From: Alistipes onderdonkii
Lineage (GTDB): Bacteria; Bacteroidota; Bacteroidia; Bacteroidales; Rikenellaceae
DNA: 64,000 nt
Direction of reading: 5' to 3'
NCBI RefSeq assembly: GCF_025145285.1
Contig: NZ_CP102251.1
Location: 1,612,001 to 1,676,000, forward strand
This document shows positions 44,645 to 52,570 of this stretch, piece by piece. The notes below the pieces were generated by a model. It worked only from the letters and a program-made list of their open reading frames with translations, was not told where the DNA came from and searched no databases. Every line of letters begins with the position of its first letter. The first letter of the stretch is position 1. The translations under genes and the position numbers were made by a program.

Positions 44645-45997
44645 ATGGAACGGATTCTGATCGTAGACGACGACATCACCTTCGGCCTGATGCTCAAGAC
44701 CTGGCTCTCGAAAAAAGGGTTCGGGACACAGACTGCAGCCAGTGCGGCGGCAGCCCGGACGGCTCTTGCGGAAGGAGGGTTCTCGCTCGTGCTGAGCGAT
44801 ATGCGGTTGCCTGACGAGGACGGAATCGCCCTTTTGCAGTGGATGTCGGGGCAGCGGATCGAAGTGCCCGTGATCGTAATGACGAGTTATGCCGAGATCC
44901 AGAACGCCGTGCGCTGCATGAAACTCGGTGCCCGCGACTACGTCGCCAAGCCCGTCAACCCCGACGAATTGCTGAAAAAGATCCGCGAGGCGCTCGATGC
45001 CCCGGCGCCCGTGGGCGATGTCCCTCCGGCAACGCCGGAAAAGGCGCCGGCGCCTTCCCGGGCTGCGGGCGGGGATATGCCCAACTATATCGAGGGGCAG
45101 AGCGATGCTGCGCGGCAGCTCTACGAATATGTGCGGCTCGTCGCGCCGACGAACATGTCGGTATTGGTGAACGGTGCCAGCGGCACGGGCAAGGAGCATG
45201 TGGCGCAGCTGATCCACCGCCAGAGCAAACGCGCCGGAAAGCCGTTCGTGGCGGTCGATTGCGGCGCCATACCGCGCGACCTGGCTGCTTCGGAGTTTTT
45301 CGGCCATGTCAAGGGGTCGTTCACGGGGGCTGTCGGCGATAAGACGGGTGCCTTCGAAGCGGCCAGCGGCGGCACGCTCTTCCTGGATGAAGTGGGGAAC
45401 CTTACCTATGAAACCCAGGTGCAGCTGTTGCGGGCCTTGCAGGAGCGCCGTATTCGTCCCGTGGGCAGCAACCGCGAAGTCCCTGTCGACATCCGACTGG
45501 TCGCAGCGACCAACGAAGACCTCGAAGCGGCGATCGCGCGCGGGACGTTCCGTGCCGACCTCTACCACCGTATCAACGAATTTACGCTCCGTATGCCCGA
45601 AGTGAGGCAGATGCGCGAGGATATCATGCTGTATGCCGATTTTTTCCTCGACCAGGCCAACCGCCAGCTGGACAAGCATATCGTCGGGTTCGACGGCGAA
45701 GCCGCTGCGGCCATGGTGCGTTATGACTGGCCGGGAAACCTGCGGCAGATGAAGAACACGGTGATGTCGGCGACGCTGCTCTGCCGGGGCGATTATATCT
45801 CCTGCCGCGAACTGCCGGCCGAAATCGCCGGGGTTTCCGGTGCGGCTGCGGTGCCGTTGCGCAACCCGGCCGGCGAGGAGGAGCAGATACGCCGCGCCCT
45901 GTCCATGGCCGGGGGAAACAAGTCGCAGGCCGCCAAACTGCTCGGCATCGACCGCAAGACCCTTTACAACAAATTGCACCTCTACGGGATCGAGTGA
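44645..45997 (+). CDS. NtrC-family sigma-54-dependent response regulator
   Basis: A 450-residue regulator. The N-terminal receiver carries Asp52 (LSDMRLPDEDG). The central AAA+ domain (about 145-375) has Walker A GASGTGKE, the sigma-54 contact loop GSFTGA at 224-229 (the usual form is GAFTGA) and Walker B GGTLFLDEVGN. The C-terminal Fis-type helix-turn-helix (about 410-450) reads GNKSQAAKLLGIDRKTLYNK. Phosphorylated by the preceding kinase, it should bind the enhancer palindromes just downstream (46008-46045) and activate the sigma-54 promoter there. The start ATG at 44645 is preferred over the longer frame that overlaps the kinase. Confidence 0.94.
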   Translation: MERILIVDDDITFGLMLKTWLSKKGFGTQTAASAAAARTALAEGGFSLVLSDMRLPDEDGIALLQWMSGQRIEVPVIVMTSYAEIQNAVRCMKLGARDYVAKPVNPDELLKKIREALDAPAPVGDVPPATPEKAPAPSRAAGGDMPNYIEGQSDAARQLYEYVRLVAPTNMSVLVNGASGTGKEHVAQLIHRQSKRAGKPFVAVDCGAIPRDLAASEFFGHVKGSFTGAVGDKTGAFEAASGGTLFLDEVGNLTYETQVQLLRALQERRIRPVGSNREVPVDIRLVAATNEDLEAAIARGTFRADLYHRINEFTLRMPEVRQMREDIMLYADFFLDQANRQLDKHIVGFDGEAAAAMVRYDWPGNLRQMKNTVMSATLLCRGDYISCRELPAEIAGVSGAAAVPLRNPAGEEEQIRRALSMAGGNKSQAAKLLGIDRKTLYNKLHLYGIE

Positions 45998-46007
45998 TGC
46001 GCCTGCG

Positions 46008-46055
46008 TGTGGAATTTTTCCACATCCCTGTGGCGCAATTCCACACTTTTCCACA
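46008..46055. promoter_or_regulatory. Candidate enhancer (UAS): palindromes for the sigma-54 activator
   Basis: A perfect palindrome TGTGGAATTTTTCCACA (46008-46024) is followed by the related TGTGGCGCAATTCCACA (46029-46045) and a half-site TTCCACA (46049-46055). The two full sites are 21 bases apart, two helical turns, so dimers would lie on the same face of the DNA. They lie 77-115 bases upstream of the -24 element of the sigma-54 promoter. Confidence 0.75.
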
Positions 46056-46083
46056 TACCGCCGGTTCTGGCGCATCTTGTTAA

Positions 46084-46116
46084 CCGCTGTCTGTCAGCGG
46101 ATTTTTTGTTTTTTGT
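46084..46116 (+). terminator. Terminator after the sigma-54 regulator gene
   Basis: CCGCTG (46084-46089) and CAGCGG (46095-46100) enclose TCTGT and are followed by ATTTTTTGTTTTTTG. It sits between the enhancer and the sigma-54 promoter, separating the two transcripts. Confidence 0.88.
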
Positions 46117-46121
46117 CCGGA

Positions 46122-46137
46122 TGGCACGCCCCTTGGA
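46122..46137 (+). promoter_or_regulatory. Sigma-54 promoter of the small acidic protein gene
   Basis: TGGCACG, four bases, then TTGGA matches the -24/-12 consensus TGGCACG-N4-TTGCW at all positions except one (G for C). The -24 GG is at 46123-46124; transcription should start near 46148 and the ATG is at 46216. Confidence 0.85.
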
Positions 46138-46215
46138 CTTTCGAAAGTCGGAAAGGTTGATGAGACAAATTACGAACCTGAGGAAATGAAGTGGAACCTT
46201 AAATCATTAAGAGCT

Positions 46216-46503
46216 ATGAAAAAGACAATTGTAACGATGGCAGCTTTGATGCTGATGGCTGGGGGCGCATTCGCATGCGCACAGCAGCCCGAGAAGAAGG
46301 ACGCCTCCGCGGCGACCGAAGCTACGGCTCCCGCAACGGAGTCCCCGGCTACCGATGAACAGGAGAAATCGGAGTCCGGCGATGCGGAAAAGACTGATTC
46401 GACTGCCGGAGAATCAGCCAAGGAGGAGAATAAGGTTGAGAGTACAAGCACAAGTGAGGGCAACTCCTCCTCCGCATCGGAAGCTTCGGATTCCGCTAAG
46501 TAA
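46216..46503 (+). CDS. Small exported acidic low-complexity protein under sigma-54 control
   Basis: A 95-residue protein. A signal sequence (about 1-23, MKKTIVTMAALMLMAGGAFA) is followed by CAQQPEKK; the Cys could be lipidated (AFAC is a weak lipobox) or SPI could cleave before it. The rest is Ser, Thr, Glu, Ala and Lys rich, without hydrophobic core, and is probably disordered. It resembles no family I know. The sigma-54 promoter and the enhancer directly upstream make it the likely main output of the kinase-regulator pair. The start at 46186 is possible, but 46216 gives the canonical signal peptide. Confidence 0.75.
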   Translation: MKKTIVTMAALMLMAGGAFACAQQPEKKDASAATEATAPATESPATDEQEKSESGDAEKTDSTAGESAKEENKVESTSTSEGNSSSASEASDSAK

Positions 46504-46543
46504 ACTTGCGGGATAATCATCAGTTAAACAATTGTTTGCCGGG

Positions 46544-46575
46544 GTACCCCGCCTTATGGGCGGGGTACTTTCTTT
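46544..46575 (+). terminator. Terminator after the small acidic protein gene
   Basis: GTACCCCGCC (46544-46553) pairs with GGCGGGGTAC (46559-46568) and is followed by TTTCTTT. Confidence 0.82.
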
Positions 46576-46624
46576 GTGCGTCCGGGGCCGGGGACAGCGG
46601 CCTGTGCCCCGGCATGTACGGACA

Positions 46625-46661
46625 CAAAGGCGGAAGCCGGGATTTCCGGCCTCCGCCTTTG
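46625..46661 (-). terminator. Terminator-like hairpin after the Lrp gene
   Basis: A 16-bp stem with one mismatch (46625-46640 with 46646-46661) lies directly beyond the Lrp stop. The T-tract is poor (CTTTGTGT). Confidence 0.6.
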
Positions 46662-46681
46662 CGAAAGGGGCGTCGTGCGGA

Positions 46682-47155
46682 CTACTCCTCGATGAAGTCG
46701 ATGTTCACCTGGCGCTGGAACGCCTCCTGCAGCGAGATCTGCGTCTCGGTCGAGGCGACGCCCTGGATACGCAGGATGCCGTCGAAGATCGTACGCATGA
46801 GGTGTTCGTTGTCCACGCAGTAGAGTTTCACGAGGATGTTGCCCGATCCGGTGATGAAATGCGCCTCCACGATTTCGGGGATTTCCTTGAGCTGCTCCAC
46901 GGTCTGCTTGAGCAGCTGCGGGTCTTTGAGCGTGATGCTGATGTGGGCGCAGACGTCGAAGCCCATCATCTTGGGGTCTACGATCAGGCGGCTGCCCAGG
47001 ATCACGCCCGAATCGTCGAGCTTGCGGATGCGCTGGTGGATCGCAGCGCCCGAGATGCCGCATTCGCGGGCGATCTCGAGAAAAGGCATGCGCGCATTCT
47101 TGATCAGGTATTTGAGGATCTTGCGGTCGATTGCGTCTAATGAGGTCTTAGGCAT
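46682..47155 (-). CDS. Lrp/AsnC-family transcription regulator
   Basis: A 157-residue regulator. The N-terminal helix-turn-helix (about 5-60: DAIDRKILKYLIKNARMPFLE and GISGAAIHQRIRKL) is followed by the RAM effector domain (about 65-150). The family senses amino acids as octamers. It lies 11 bases downstream of kbl in the same operon, so it likely responds to a threonine or glycine catabolite and controls kbl; that link is inference. The start at 47155 is that of the Lrp family; the upstream frame overlaps kbl. Confidence 0.92.
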   Translation of the reverse strand: MPKTSLDAIDRKILKYLIKNARMPFLEIARECGISGAAIHQRIRKLDDSGVILGSRLIVDPKMMGFDVCAHISITLKDPQLLKQTVEQLKEIPEIVEAHFITGSGNILVKLYCVDNEHLMRTIFDGILRIQGVASTETQISLQEAFQRQVNIDFIEE

Positions 47156-47166
47156 ATGAGGATTGG

Positions 47167-48354
47167 TTATTTGATGACATTCAGTTCTTTGCCGACCTTG
47201 GTGAAGGCTGCGATGCAACGATCCAGCTGGTCGGTGGTATGGCCTGCCGACACCTGCACGCGGATGCGGGCCTGGCCTTTCGGCACGACGGGATAGTAGA
47301 ATCCCGTGACGAATACGCCCTCGTCCTGCAGCCTGGCGGCGAAGTCCTGCGACAGCTTGGCGTCGTAGAGCATCACGGCGCAGATGGCCGACTGGGAGGG
47401 TTTGATGTCGAAGCCTGCGGCCATCATCCCCTCGCGGAAATGTTCGACGTTGGTCACCAGACGGTCGTGCAGTTCATTGCTCTCGGCGAGCATCCTGAAC
47501 ATCTCGATCCCGGCACCTACGACGGCGGGGGGCAGCGAGTTGGAGAAGAGGTAGGGGCGCGAACGCTGGCGCAGCATGTCGATGATCTCCCTGCGGCCGG
47601 TGGTGAAGCCGCCTACGGCGCCGCCGAAGGCCTTGCCCAGCGTGCCCGTCAGGATGTCGACCTGGCCGCGCCGGTCGTAGAGTTCGGTGATGCCGCGGCC
47701 GGTTTTACCCAGCACGCCTGCCGAGTGGCACTCGTCGACCATGACCAGAGCGTCGTATTTCTCGGCCAGGGTGCAGATTTCGTCGAGCGGGGCGGCATTG
47801 CCGTCCATCGAAAACACGCCGTCGGTGCAGATGATGCGGAAACGCTGTGCCTGCGCCTTCTTGAGGCACTCCTCCAGGTCGGCCATGTCGGCATTGGCGT
47901 AACGGTAACGTACGGCTTTGCAGAGACGCACGCCGTCGATGATCGAGGCGTGGTTCAGGGCGTCTGAGATGATGGCGTCCTGCTCGCCGAAGAGCGGTTC
48001 GAAGACACCCCCGTTGGCATCGAAACAGGCGGCGTAGAGAATCGTGTCCTCCGTGCCGAAGTAGTCGGCAACGGCCTTTTCGAGCTCCTTGTGGATGTCC
48101 TGGCAGCCGCAGATGAAGCGCACCGACGACATGCCGTAGCCGCGGTTGTCCATGGCTTTTTTCGCCGCCTCGATCAGGCGCGGGTTGTCCGAAAGCCCGA
48201 GGTAATTGTTGGCGCAGAAGTTTAGCACCTTACGACCTGCAACTTCGATCTCCGCACGTTGCGGCGAAGTAATGACCCGTTCGCTCTTGTAGAGCCCTGC
48301 AGCCTTGATTTCAGCAAGTTCTTGCTGCAGATGTTCTTTGATTTTTCCGTACAT
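47167..48354 (-). CDS. kbl: 2-amino-3-ketobutyrate CoA ligase (glycine C-acetyltransferase)
   Basis: A 395-residue PLP enzyme of the alpha-oxoamine synthase family that cleaves 2-amino-3-ketobutyrate with CoA into glycine and acetyl-CoA, the second step of threonine breakdown. The PLP Lys is in GTLGKAFGGAVGGF; the glycine-rich ANNYLGLSDNPRL and VDECHSAGVLG blocks match the family. tdh (threonine dehydrogenase) is not adjacent. Lrp follows. Confidence 0.94.
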   Translation of the reverse strand: MYGKIKEHLQQELAEIKAAGLYKSERVITSPQRAEIEVAGRKVLNFCANNYLGLSDNPRLIEAAKKAMDNRGYGMSSVRFICGCQDIHKELEKAVADYFGTEDTILYAACFDANGGVFEPLFGEQDAIISDALNHASIIDGVRLCKAVRYRYANADMADLEECLKKAQAQRFRIICTDGVFSMDGNAAPLDEICTLAEKYDALVMVDECHSAGVLGKTGRGITELYDRRGQVDILTGTLGKAFGGAVGGFTTGRREIIDMLRQRSRPYLFSNSLPPAVVGAGIEMFRMLAESNELHDRLVTNVEHFREGMMAAGFDIKPSQSAICAVMLYDAKLSQDFAARLQDEGVFVTGFYYPVVPKGQARIRVQVSAGHTTDQLDRCIAAFTKVGKELNVIK

Positions 48355-48405
48355 ATCCGTTAATGTTTTGATGAATTTCCGGTGTGTGAGGTGTCAATCT
48401 GTTAG

Positions 48406-48413
48406 CAAATATA
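48406..48413 (-). promoter_or_regulatory. -7 promoter element of kbl-lrp
   Basis: TATATTTG on the minus strand matches exactly; the kbl ATG is 51 bases downstream. Confidence 0.65.
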
Positions 48414-48661
48414 CGATTAATTTTCGAAAACAGCCACCGTCCTCCCGCTTTTTTCCATGTCGGGGTTACAATTTGTTAGCTTCCGTGGCCGGGACGGACT
48501 TTCCCCCGCTCCTGGCAGGCCGTCGGGCGATCCCCGGGTACGGCGTCCCGCCGCATGTTCCGGCCGCAGCCGCAGGGCAGGCCGGAAGCCCTCCGGGAAA
48601 GGATTTTCCGGCGGCGGCCGAGGTTTTCGGGGCTAATTGGCGGACGAGCGTATTTTTTTGA

Positions 48662-48669
48662 TATATTTG
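48662..48669 (+). promoter_or_regulatory. -7 promoter element of galE
   Basis: TATATTTG is an exact match with the ATG 25 bases downstream. The 250 bases between this and the kbl promoter hold no gene. Confidence 0.65.
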
Positions 48670-48694
48670 TAGTTCGAATAAAAACCGTCAACTT

Positions 48695-49723
48695 ATGAAA
48701 AAATCGTGTGTTTTGGTCAGCGGCGGCGCCGGTTATATCGGTTCGCACACCGCCGTGGAATTGATCGGTGCGGGGTACGACGTGGTGATCGTCGACAATC
48801 TCTCGAACAGCGACATGGATGCAGTCGAGGGCGTGCGCAGGATCACGGGCGTCGACGTCCCGTTCGAAAAGGCCGACTGCTGCGACCGCGACGCCTTTGC
48901 CCGGGTGTTCGAAAAATACGACTTCGATTCGGTAATCCATTTCGCGGCGTCGAAGGCCGTGGGCGAATCGGTGAGCAAACCGTTGGAATATTACCGCAAC
49001 AACCTCATGTCGTTCATGAACGTCATCGGCCTGATGCGCGAGTACGGGCGGCAGAACATCGTCTTCTCGTCGTCATGCACCGTCTACGGCGAGGCCGACG
49101 TGCTGCCCGTCACGGAGCAGACGCCCCGCAAGCCCGCCACGTCGCCCTACGGCAACACCAAGCAGATGTGCGAGGATATCCTGCGCGACTCGCTGGCCGC
49201 CTACGAGGGGCTGAAAGGTATCGCGCTGCGTTATTTCAACCCGATCGGGGCGCACCCGTCGGCGCTGATCGGCGAGCTGCCGCGCGGCGTGCCGCAGAAC
49301 CTGGTGCCTTACATCACGCAGACTGCCGCAGGCATCCGCGAATGCCTGTCGGTGTTCGGGGACGACTACCCGACGCCCGACGGCTCGAACATCCGCGACT
49401 ATATCGACGTGGTAGATCTGGCGAAGGCGCATGTGGCGGCGATCCGGCGCATGATCGAGGACAGGAACAAGGCCCGGTACGAGGTATTCAACATCGGCAC
49501 GGGACGCGGGGTTTCGGTGCTGGAGCTGGTGCACCGGTTCGAGCAGGTCAACCGCCTCAAACTCAACTATAAGATCGTCGGCCGCCGTGCGGGCGACATC
49601 GTGGCCATCTGGGCCGATCCGTCGTATGCCAACAACGAACTGGGCTGGCGGGCCGAGCGCTCGCTCGACGAGACGCTCGCGGCAGCCTGGAAATGGGAGA
49701 AGCATATCCGCGGCATCGAATAG
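48695..49723 (+). CDS. galE: UDP-glucose 4-epimerase
   Basis: A 342-residue NAD-dependent short-chain dehydrogenase family epimerase interconverting UDP-glucose and UDP-galactose (and possibly the N-acetyl forms). The NAD site is SGGAGYIGSH (9-18), the catalytic Ser is in FSSSCTVYG and the YxxxK pair is in SPYGNTKQM. It supplies sugar nucleotides for surface glycans. It is a single gene with its own promoter and terminator. Confidence 0.95.
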   Translation: MKKSCVLVSGGAGYIGSHTAVELIGAGYDVVIVDNLSNSDMDAVEGVRRITGVDVPFEKADCCDRDAFARVFEKYDFDSVIHFAASKAVGESVSKPLEYYRNNLMSFMNVIGLMREYGRQNIVFSSSCTVYGEADVLPVTEQTPRKPATSPYGNTKQMCEDILRDSLAAYEGLKGIALRYFNPIGAHPSALIGELPRGVPQNLVPYITQTAAGIRECLSVFGDDYPTPDGSNIRDYIDVVDLAKAHVAAIRRMIEDRNKARYEVFNIGTGRGVSVLELVHRFEQVNRLKLNYKIVGRRAGDIVAIWADPSYANNELGWRAERSLDETLAAAWKWEKHIRGIE

Positions 49724-49745
49724 CGCAATGCACTGCCCAAACCCG

Positions 49746-49785
49746 AAAGGGACGGATCCCCACCGGATTCCGTCCCTTTCCTGTA
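49746..49785 (+). terminator. Terminator after galE
   Basis: AAAGGGACGGA (49746-49756) pairs with TCCGTCCCTTT (49769-49779) around a 12-base loop; it may also serve the minus-strand gene that ends at 49808. Confidence 0.82.
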
Positions 49786-49807
49786 AATACGCTTATGGTG
49801 TTTGTAT

Positions 49808-51466
49808 TTACTTTCTGCGCCGTATGTTGTCGGTGAGCGATTCGACCCTGCAAGGGCCGTCGTACGTTATCCGGGCGGCTGTCGAAGCGTTTATCCGCAG
49901 GGTGCCCGAACACCACACGTCGGCCTTGGCATAGTTCGATACGGTCAGGTCGTAATCGGCGACCCGCAGCTCGGGGGCGCTGAACACGGCTCCGGACGAT
50001 ACCCTGACCGCGGCGCTGGCGACCTGTGCCGACCCTTTCAGGTTGATCTTGCCGTAACTGCCGACTTCCGCCTCGAGCGAATTCCCGCTGAACGTGCCGC
50101 TGAACGAGCCGCCACTGCTGACGGTCAGTTTCGCCTGCCGGCTGTTCACCGTCACCGCGCCGGAGAATTTGGCGTAGCTGTCGACGCTCAGCGTCAGTGC
50201 ATCCGAGATCAGCGTACTGCTGACACTGGCGCCGCTGCTGATCTTGAGCGTCAGGACGGAAGCTTTGATGTCGTTCGAGAACTTGGCGTAGCTCCCGACC
50301 GTGACTTGGCAGTTGTTGCGGCAGTCGACGGGCGCCTGTGCCGACCCGTAGCTCGAAACCCGCAGCTCGCAGTCGTTGCAGCGTACCGAGCCCGAGAATT
50401 TGCCGTAGCTCGACACGTTGAGCTGGGCGGTACCCGGGGTGTCGATGTCGGCGATGACCGATCCGTAGCTCGAAACGGAAACTGCGACCGAGGGCCCTTT
50501 CAGCGGCAGCTTGCAGGTCACCTTGCCGTAGGAGCCGGCCGATATCTGGCGCAGGGCGGCCGATGCGGGAACGACGACCGAAACCGAAATGTTCTCCGTA
50601 TTGTTGGCGTTGACGCGGAATTTCAGCGTCCCGCCGTCGCGCTCGAGCACCAGGTAGTCGATCACATTGTCGTCGGCCGTCACGCTGATGGTTCGGGCCG
50701 TGGGGCTGACCGTGACGTCGAAGAACGCCGCGGCCGAAATGCCCGTGTAGTCGCCCGCCTTGCCCCAGTCCTGCGTCACCATGCGCCCGCTGCCTTTCAG
50801 CCGCGTGTTCTGGTTGCGGCGGCGGTCGACGGCGGCACGTTTGATGTTGGTGCCGATTTCGCCCTCCGTGTTGTAGAGGCGGCGGATCTGCTCGGCGGTG
50901 AGCACAGCGGCGAATTTGTCCACGTAGTCGCGTTTGACCTGCGCCGTGGCGGCGATGTTCGAGAGCTTGGTTTTGAGTCCCTGCCGTTGAGCGGCCTCGT
51001 CCGTTCCCGCATCCGGGGTATTGACGGCCTTGTCGAGCGCCTCGCGGTAGGCTTTGTAGAGCGGTTCGAACTCCTTGCGCTGGCGCGAGGTAAGCCCCAG
51101 TTCGCGCACGACCTGCTCGCGGGCGGCCTTGTTCAGCTCTTCGATCGACTGGTTGGCGACGGCGGCCGTTTCGGCGGCGTCGATGGCGGCGCGCGCTTCG
51201 GCAATGGCGCGGTCGATCTCGCGGTCGGAGGCGCCGACGACCCTGCGGGCCTCGGCCATGGCACGGTCGATCTGGCGGTCGGTGGCGTTTACGGCGCGGC
51301 GCGCTTCGGACAAGGCCCGGGAGACCTCCCGGTCGGCCGCGTTGCCGGCCGTGTTGACGATAGCCCGGGCTTCGGCCAGAAGCTGTTTCAGTTCGTCACC
51401 GGCGGGCGCGGCCTTGCCTGCGAGGGCGAAGAGGAGCGCGCAAAGAAAAGTGAGGAGTTGTTTCAT
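49808..51466 (-). CDS. Exported fusion of a Spy/CpxP-like helical region and a GIN (DUF2807) domain
   Basis: A 552-residue exported protein. After a signal peptide (about 1-20), residues 45-100 hold three near-copies of an 18-residue helical repeat with the pattern DRxIDRAxAEARxxxxA. Residues 120-200 contain two LTxxQ-like motifs (LGLTSRQRKEF and VLTAEQIRRLY), as in Spy/CpxP chaperones. From about 230 to the end is a long repeating parallel beta-helix of the GIN/DUF2807 type (recurring SSYGS and SGASVS). It is the last gene of a sigma factor operon, so it is a likely target or sensor of that envelope-stress system. The start at 51466 (MKQLLTFLCA) is chosen for its signal peptide. Confidence 0.82.
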   Translation of the reverse strand: MKQLLTFLCALLFALAGKAAPAGDELKQLLAEARAIVNTAGNAADREVSRALSEARRAVNATDRQIDRAMAEARRVVGASDREIDRAIAEARAAIDAAETAAVANQSIEELNKAAREQVVRELGLTSRQRKEFEPLYKAYREALDKAVNTPDAGTDEAAQRQGLKTKLSNIAATAQVKRDYVDKFAAVLTAEQIRRLYNTEGEIGTNIKRAAVDRRRNQNTRLKGSGRMVTQDWGKAGDYTGISAAAFFDVTVSPTARTISVTADDNVIDYLVLERDGGTLKFRVNANNTENISVSVVVPASAALRQISAGSYGKVTCKLPLKGPSVAVSVSSYGSVIADIDTPGTAQLNVSSYGKFSGSVRCNDCELRVSSYGSAQAPVDCRNNCQVTVGSYAKFSNDIKASVLTLKISSGASVSSTLISDALTLSVDSYAKFSGAVTVNSRQAKLTVSSGGSFSGTFSGNSLEAEVGSYGKINLKGSAQVASAAVRVSSGAVFSAPELRVADYDLTVSNYAKADVWCSGTLRINASTAARITYDGPCRVESLTDNIRRRK

Positions 51467-51479
51467 AGCGCATGGAATT

Positions 51480-51806
51480 TTAAAGTTGCTGGTTGTAGAG
51501 TATGTCGTCGTAGTTCTCCGCCGCAGCCTGTTGCAGGGTTTCGGTCGGGGTCGTGGCGAGCATCTGCTCGATGTCCGGCAGCGGGGCCTCGGCGCGGTGG
51601 CTGAGGTGTCCGGAGACGAGGATGCCCGTTGCCAGGAGGGCTGCCGCGACACTCACCCCTGCCGCCAGGTAAAGCCGGCGGGTGCGGGCAGCGGGTGCGG
51701 GCCGTGCCGCCGTATTGCGCAGGATGCGTTCGTGCAACGCTTCGAGGCGATGCTCAGGCAGGTCGTAAGGCAGCCGCCTGCCGATATTTCCGAATTCGTG
51801 GTTCAT
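51480..51806 (-). CDS. Probable anti-sigma or membrane-anchor protein of the ECF operon
   Basis: A 108-residue protein with a cytoplasmic N-terminal segment (1-45, containing LPEHRLEALHERIL), one membrane helix (about 54-75, LYLAAGVSVAAALLATGIL) and a short acidic C-terminal tail (AAENYDDILYNQQL). Its start overlaps the sigma factor stop by 4 bases (ATGA), indicating translational coupling. Position and topology are those of an anti-sigma factor, but no zinc HxxxCxxC motif is seen. The GIN-domain gene follows 13 bases later. Confidence 0.7.
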   Translation of the reverse strand: MNHEFGNIGRRLPYDLPEHRLEALHERILRNTAARPAPAARTRRLYLAAGVSVAAALLATGILVSGHLSHRAEAPLPDIEQMLATTPTETLQQAAAENYDDILYNQQL

Positions 51807-52363
51807 AGTTCCCGTGTTAGTTTCTCTTTCAGTTTCTGTACCGCATGGTGGTAATTGACCTTGAGCGTCTCTTCGCGCTGCCCCAGCACGCGGGCGATCT
51901 GTCCGTAGGGCATCCGGTCGTAGTAGCGGAGGTTGAAGACCAGCCGTTGCTTGAGCGGCAACTCCAGGATCGCCTGCTGGAAACGTACCAGCGTCCGGTC
52001 GGCATCCTCGCCGCACTCCTCCGCCACGCGGCTTGCCAGGATGCGGCTTACGTCGTCGAGCGAGGAGAAGAGCCCCGGCCTGCGCCGCCGCAGCATCGTC
52101 AGTGCGGTGTTCGTGGCGATGCGGTAGAGCCATGCCCCCAGTTCCCCGGCTCCGCCCCGGAAGGTGCCGATCTTGTCGTAGGCGCGGATAAAGGTTTCCT
52201 GTACCACATCCTCGGCATCCTCGTGGACGACGACCAGCCGTCGTGCGTGCCAGTAAAGCGGCCGCAGGTATGCCCCGACCAGACGGTCGAACGCCCCGCG
52301 CCGGGTGGCGGGATTGCGTAGCGCCGAGAGTTCTTCTGCGGGTATGTCGCGGGTCTCTTCCAT
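51803..52363 (-). CDS. ECF (sigma-70 family) sigma factor
   Basis: A 186-residue RNA polymerase sigma factor. Region 2 (about 25-95) contains EDAEDVVQETFIRAYDKIG; region 4 (about 130-180) contains LPLKQRLVFNLRYYDRMPYG and the helix-turn-helix REETLKVNYHHAVQKLKEKL. It directs transcription of an envelope-stress regulon, probably including its own operon. The start at 52363 (MEETRDIPAEEL) follows a TAACTTTTG stretch that is close to but not an exact -7 element. Confidence 0.92.
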   Translation of the reverse strand: MEETRDIPAEELSALRNPATRRGAFDRLVGAYLRPLYWHARRLVVVHEDAEDVVQETFIRAYDKIGTFRGGAGELGAWLYRIATNTALTMLRRRRPGLFSSLDDVSRILASRVAEECGEDADRTLVRFQQAILELPLKQRLVFNLRYYDRMPYGQIARVLGQREETLKVNYHHAVQKLKEKLTREL

Positions 52364-52476
52364 GAGGGTTTGTCTGTAAGACGCGTTAAAGTTGCAAAAG
52401 TTAAATCCCAAACCGAAATTTTTTTGCCCGGAAACGAATTTTTTACGGTTGATTTTTGATTCTTAATATTTTACCT

Positions 52477-52484
52477 TATCTTTG
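52477..52484 (+). promoter_or_regulatory. Promoter of rplY-pth
   Basis: TATCTTTG is an exact -7 match with TTTG at 52455-52458 as the -33 element (18-base spacer). An 80-base leader follows. Confidence 0.85.
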
Positions 52485-52570
52485 CGATCCGAAACAGGCG
52501 GAATTGGGGCGCGGCTTGCGTGGCCGGGCTGAGAACCGCCGGTGGTAACACATTAAAAAACAAACGTATT

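Noticed and set aside
52485..52570. Riboswitch or autoregulatory leader of rplY
   Set aside because: The 80-base leader shows no strong stem or known motif.
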